Below, piece after piece: positions 61,585 to 64,000 of a stretch of DNA of 64,000 nucleotides (the stretch's first letter is position 1; every line of letters starts with the position of its first letter). A model generated the notes under the pieces. The model worked only from the letters and a program-made list of their open reading frames with translations, searched no databases and was not told the origin of the DNA. This stretch comes from a bacterium (GTDB taxonomy: Bacteria; DUMJ01). The stretch covers positions 1-64,000 of the forward strand of contig DUMJ01000061.1 of assembly GCA_012839925.1 (NCBI GenBank), in the 5' to 3' direction. Made by a program: the position numbers and the translations under genes.

Positions 61585-63290
61585 ACTATCCATTTGATCT
61601 ACTTTATAGAATAAGGAAACCGGCAAGTTATATCGGGAATGAATACAATATAATCAGAAAAGATTTTAAAGATAAGATTAAAATAGCGCTTGCCTTCCCC
61701 GATACCTATGAGGTGGGGATGTCAAACTTGGGTTTTTCTATCATTTACAGTATTATAAATAGCAGGGAAGATTCTTTGGCAGAAAGGATATTTGCCCCAT
61801 GGGTAGATATGGAAGAGGCTTTGAGGAAACGGAGGATTCCACTTCTGACTCTGGAGAGCGGTAAGACTATCAGTGATTTTGATATCCTCGCTTTTTCTAT
61901 ACCTTATGAATTAAACTATTCCAATATACTTACCATTTTAGACCTCTGTGGACTTCCTTTGTTATCTTCTGAGAGGGAGGGATTGCCACTTGTAATAGCT
62001 GGTGGTACCTGTACCGCCCATCCTTCCCCTATCGTTCCCTTTATAGATTGCTTTATAGTCGGTGATGGGGAAGAGGTTATTAACGGAATAATAGATGCAT
62101 TTAAAGAATGGAAGAATAATAGCGAACGAAAAGGAGAGCTTTTAGAGTTTTTAAGCGGTATAGAAGGCATCTATGTTCCTGGCATCAGTAGATATGTCAA
62201 ACGAAGGATAGTAGAAGATATTAACACAGTTCAATACCCCACTTCTCCGCTTGTACCAAACACGGAGATAGTGCATGATAGAGCTGTGGTAGAGATAATG
62301 CGTGGGTGTACCAGGGGATGCAGATTTTGTGAGGCTGGGTTTCTCTATCGTCCAGTAAGGGAGAGAAGTATAGAGAATATAAAGAGACTGTCGGAAGAGA
62401 TTCTCAGATCTACCGGATATGGGGAGATTGGTTTTTTATCTCTGAGCGCCAGTGACTATAGTAATTTAGAGGGCTTGACCAGATATATAGAGGAATCATT
62501 AGTCCCCTCACACATATCTGTATCGATACCTTCTCTAAGGATAGATACTGTGTCAGGTGACTTCTACAAGGCTATAGGCGAAATAAAGAGAGGACTTACA
62601 TTTGCCCCGGAGGCTGGGACTCAAAGGTTGAGGGATGTAATAAATAAAAATATAACCGAGGATGATATATTTAAGACTGTGGAACTTGTTTCCAGAGAAG
62701 GATGGAAAGCTGTGAAGTTATACTTTATGATAGGACTCCCCACTGAGACAGAAGAGGATATTCTTGGTATAGCTGACCTTCTCAATAATATAAAGAAAAT
62801 GTATAAGAAAATAGAATTAAACGTGAGTGTCTCTGTGTTTGTTCCCAAGCCCCATACCCCTTTCCAGTGGGCAGGGCAAATAACCCCGGAAGAAGCGAAG
62901 AAGAAGATTACACTTATAAGGAAGAATTTAGTCAGAAGAGATATTAATATGAGCTGGCATGACCCCAGAGTAAGTCTTCTTGAGGGTATACTATCAAGAG
63001 GTGGTGCAGAACTTGGAGATATAATTATAAAGTCATGGAGAAAAGGTGTAAGATTTGATGCCTGGACAGACCAGTTTAACTGGGATATATGGGATAGTTC
63101 CTTTATAGAAGAGGGAATTGATTTTATAGGTTATCTGAAAGAGAAGACTTTTCTGGACCCATTGCCCTGGGATTTTGTTGATGCGAGAGTAAGGAAAGAG
63201 TTTCTCTGGGATGAGTATATCAGTGGACTTTCCGGTGTAAGAAGAGAGGACTGCAGAAAGGCAGGATGTTATAACTGTGGTGTTTGCTAG
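61581..63290 (+). CDS. Radical SAM protein TIGR03960 (full-length copy)
   Basis: A 569-residue radical SAM enzyme of the TIGR03960 family. It has an N-terminal B12-binding-like domain (ALAFPDTYEVGMSNLGFSIIYSII; LVIAGGTCTAHPSPIVPFID), CxxxCxxC in MRGCTRGCRFCEAG, and a C-terminal Cys cluster DCRKAGCYNCGVC. The family is conserved beside TIGR03936 (DUF2344) and near rng/rplU/rpmA in Firmicutes; the pair is suspected to modify RNA or a ribosomal component, but the reaction is unknown. ATG 61581 overlaps rodA. The paralogue after ftsZ lacks the Cys tail. Confidence 0.9.
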   Translation: MNYPFDLLYRIRKPASYIGNEYNIIRKDFKDKIKIALAFPDTYEVGMSNLGFSIIYSIINSREDSLAERIFAPWVDMEEALRKRRIPLLTLESGKTISDFDILAFSIPYELNYSNILTILDLCGLPLLSSEREGLPLVIAGGTCTAHPSPIVPFIDCFIVGDGEEVINGIIDAFKEWKNNSERKGELLEFLSGIEGIYVPGISRYVKRRIVEDINTVQYPTSPLVPNTEIVHDRAVVEIMRGCTRGCRFCEAGFLYRPVRERSIENIKRLSEEILRSTGYGEIGFLSLSASDYSNLEGLTRYIEESLVPSHISVSIPSLRIDTVSGDFYKAIGEIKRGLTFAPEAGTQRLRDVINKNITEDDIFKTVELVSREGWKAVKLYFMIGLPTETEEDILGIADLLNNIKKMYKKIELNVSVSVFVPKPHTPFQWAGQITPEEAKKKITLIRKNLVRRDINMSWHDPRVSLLEGILSRGGAELGDIIIKSWRKGVRFDAWTDQFNWDIWDSSFIEEGIDFIGYLKEKTFLDPLPWDFVDARVRKEFLWDEYISGLSGVRREDCRKAGCYNCGVC

Positions 63291-63867
63291 GGTTGAGTAT
63301 AAAAAATATGGACCTCTGGTATTTATCTCTCATCTGGACCTTATACGTTGCTGGGACAGGATAACTAGAAGATCAGGAATTCCATTCAGTTTTACTGAGG
63401 GATTCCATCCCAGACCCAGATTCTCATTTGCCCCACCTCTTCCGGTAGGATTTGAGGGAGAAAGAGAACTACTGGATATAGCACTGGAATCCCCTTATTC
63501 CAGTATAAAAGAGGCTATAAATAAGGTGGTTCCATATGGTATATACGTAAATAATGTATACTTTATTGAACATTCAAACCTGGGGGATTCAATCATAGGA
63601 GGATTATACAACTTCCAGTGGATGGGAATGGTAAAAGAAGAAGATCTGGGTGAGGGATTGAAAAGTTCTGGTATTAAAGACTGGATATACTCTTCAGAGC
63701 CTCTTAATCAAGATCTGTATGGATTTTCCGGTACAAAGAATTCCCTCTCTATTCCCATTCTTTTTGTAAAGGGGTCCCCTTCACCAAAGAGAATAGTGGA
63801 GTTAATAGATAGTTTTGGCGAGAATATATGGTTAAAACTCTCTAGGAGCCTCTTATTAGAAAAGTAA
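63277..63867 (+). CDS. TIGR03936 / DUF2344 protein
   Basis: A 196-residue protein with the family start RVEYKKYGPLVFISHLDLIRCWDRITRRSGIPFSFTEGFHPRPRFSFAPPLPVG, of which the core ISHLD and FTEGFHPRP are diagnostic. It is the usual partner of TIGR03960 radical SAM enzymes and in some species is fused to them. The start is GTG 63277, overlapping the radical SAM gene by 14 bases. Function unknown; RNA binding has been proposed for the family. Confidence 0.88.
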   Translation: MVFARVEYKKYGPLVFISHLDLIRCWDRITRRSGIPFSFTEGFHPRPRFSFAPPLPVGFEGERELLDIALESPYSSIKEAINKVVPYGIYVNNVYFIEHSNLGDSIIGGLYNFQWMGMVKEEDLGEGLKSSGIKDWIYSSEPLNQDLYGFSGTKNSLSIPILFVKGSPSPKRIVELIDSFGENIWLKLSRSLLLEK

Positions 63868-64000
63868 TACTGGGTAGATCTAATATTCCGGTCTCAAATA
63901 TAGCAATTGGCACATTGCCATTTGCATCTTACAGGGATAACAGGAAAGATTTTTTATCCCTTGTCTCTTACGCCTGCAGTTTGGGAATAAACCTCTTTGA
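63855..64000 (+). CDS. Aldo/keto reductase family, 5' fragment (probable ATT start)
   Basis: The frame runs off the right edge. With ATT 63855 as start it reads (M)RKVILGRSNIPVSNIAIGT and then SLVSYACSLGINLF, the typical N-terminus of an NAD(P)H-dependent aldo/keto reductase (LGRTxLxVSxLGxGT ... GINLFDTA). AGGAG at 63844-63848 lies six bases before ATT; no ATG, GTG or TTG occurs between the upstream in-frame stop (63843) and the conserved core. It overlaps the DUF2344 gene by 13 bases. In Firmicutes rng often follows here instead. Substrate not inferable. Confidence 0.75.
   Translation, partial: MRKVILGRSNIPVSNIAIGTLPFASYRDNRKDFLSLVSYACSLGINLF

Noticed and set aside
1..64000. tRNA, rRNA, riboswitch, T-box, CRISPR or insertion-sequence features
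   Set aside because: Intergenic gaps are nearly all under 170 bases and none shows cloverleaf, T-box, spaced-repeat or terminal inverted-repeat structure; the hisS leader is too short for a T-box.

Overview
The window reads as one contig of a low-GC bacterial chromosome. Codon use is rich in AGA/AGG and ATA, genes are tightly packed with 1-40 base overlaps, and Shine-Dalgarno sites are strong. The gene order resembles Clostridia and other deep-branching lineages: mraZ-rsmH-ftsL-ftsI-murE-mraY-murD-ftsW-murG-murC-murB-ftsQ-DUF881-sbp-ftsA-ftsZ, sepF next to a membrane-fusion protein, and maf-mreBCD-mrdA-minCDE-rodA-radical SAM-DUF2344. HspR, Hsp20, tandem Clp ATPases, RtcB and an archaeal/eukaryal-type ATP-dependent DNA ligase would suit a thermophilic or deep-branching lineage (Atribacterota, Dictyoglomota, Synergistota or Firmicutes relatives). 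The phylum cannot be fixed from this sequence alone. No rRNA, tRNA, CRISPR array, insertion sequence or phage gene was seen, and no gene-free stretch exceeds about 205 bases.

Layout. (1) 1-8.4 kb, + strand: a carbohydrate operon with an unnamed glycosidase-like protein, a BNR/sialidase-fold protein, a DapA/NanA-type aldolase, a cyclase-family metal hydrolase, an FGGY kinase and a GH116 glycosidase. (2) 8.4-11.8 kb, - strand: glnA with a large palindrome on its promoter, rplM without rpsI, and a membrane diguanylate cyclase split by a one-base frameshift. (3) 12.0-16.7 kb, +: a BMP-family ABC importer. (4) 16.8-23.1 kb: dGTPase and RtcB (-), divergent from ATP-dependent DNA ligase, hisC and a HAD phosphatase (+). 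(5) 23.1-29.6 kb, +: a stress island of hspR, hsp20, a zinc-finger Clp ATPase, a small membrane protein and a ClpC. (6) 29.6-30.6 kb: a URO-D-family protein. (7) 30.7-48.9 kb: the division and cell-wall cluster, starting at an mraZ promoter with three 10-bp-spaced MraZ-box-like repeats and running to sepF. (8) 48.9-64.0 kb: hisS, aspS, rnfB, apbE, a Gx transporter, maf, mreBCD, mrdA, minCDE, rodA, a second radical SAM gene, its DUF2344 partner and the start of an aldo/keto reductase.

How the genes work together. Regions 7 and 8 encode most of the lipid II pathway (MurC, D, E, MraY, MurG, MurB; no MurF here), both SEDS/transpeptidase pairs (FtsW/FtsI for septation, RodA/PBP2 for elongation), both cytoskeletons (FtsZ with anchors FtsA and SepF; MreBCD) and the MinCDE site-selection system. 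The organism is therefore a rod making meso-DAP-type peptidoglycan, with DAP type inferred from MurE.

Most notable: several genes in the elongation/division clusters appear to start at non-canonical codons (CUG for mreC, AUU for the aldo/keto reductase and rodA, possibly AUA for the radical SAM gene after ftsZ). The first Clp ATPase has a ClpE/McsA-like zinc finger on a ClpC body but lacks the ClpP-docking tripeptide that its tandem partner has. FtsQ is a miniature form without room for POTRA. murF and rpsI are missing from their usual places. The first 8 kb may be an undescribed sugar-catabolism locus.
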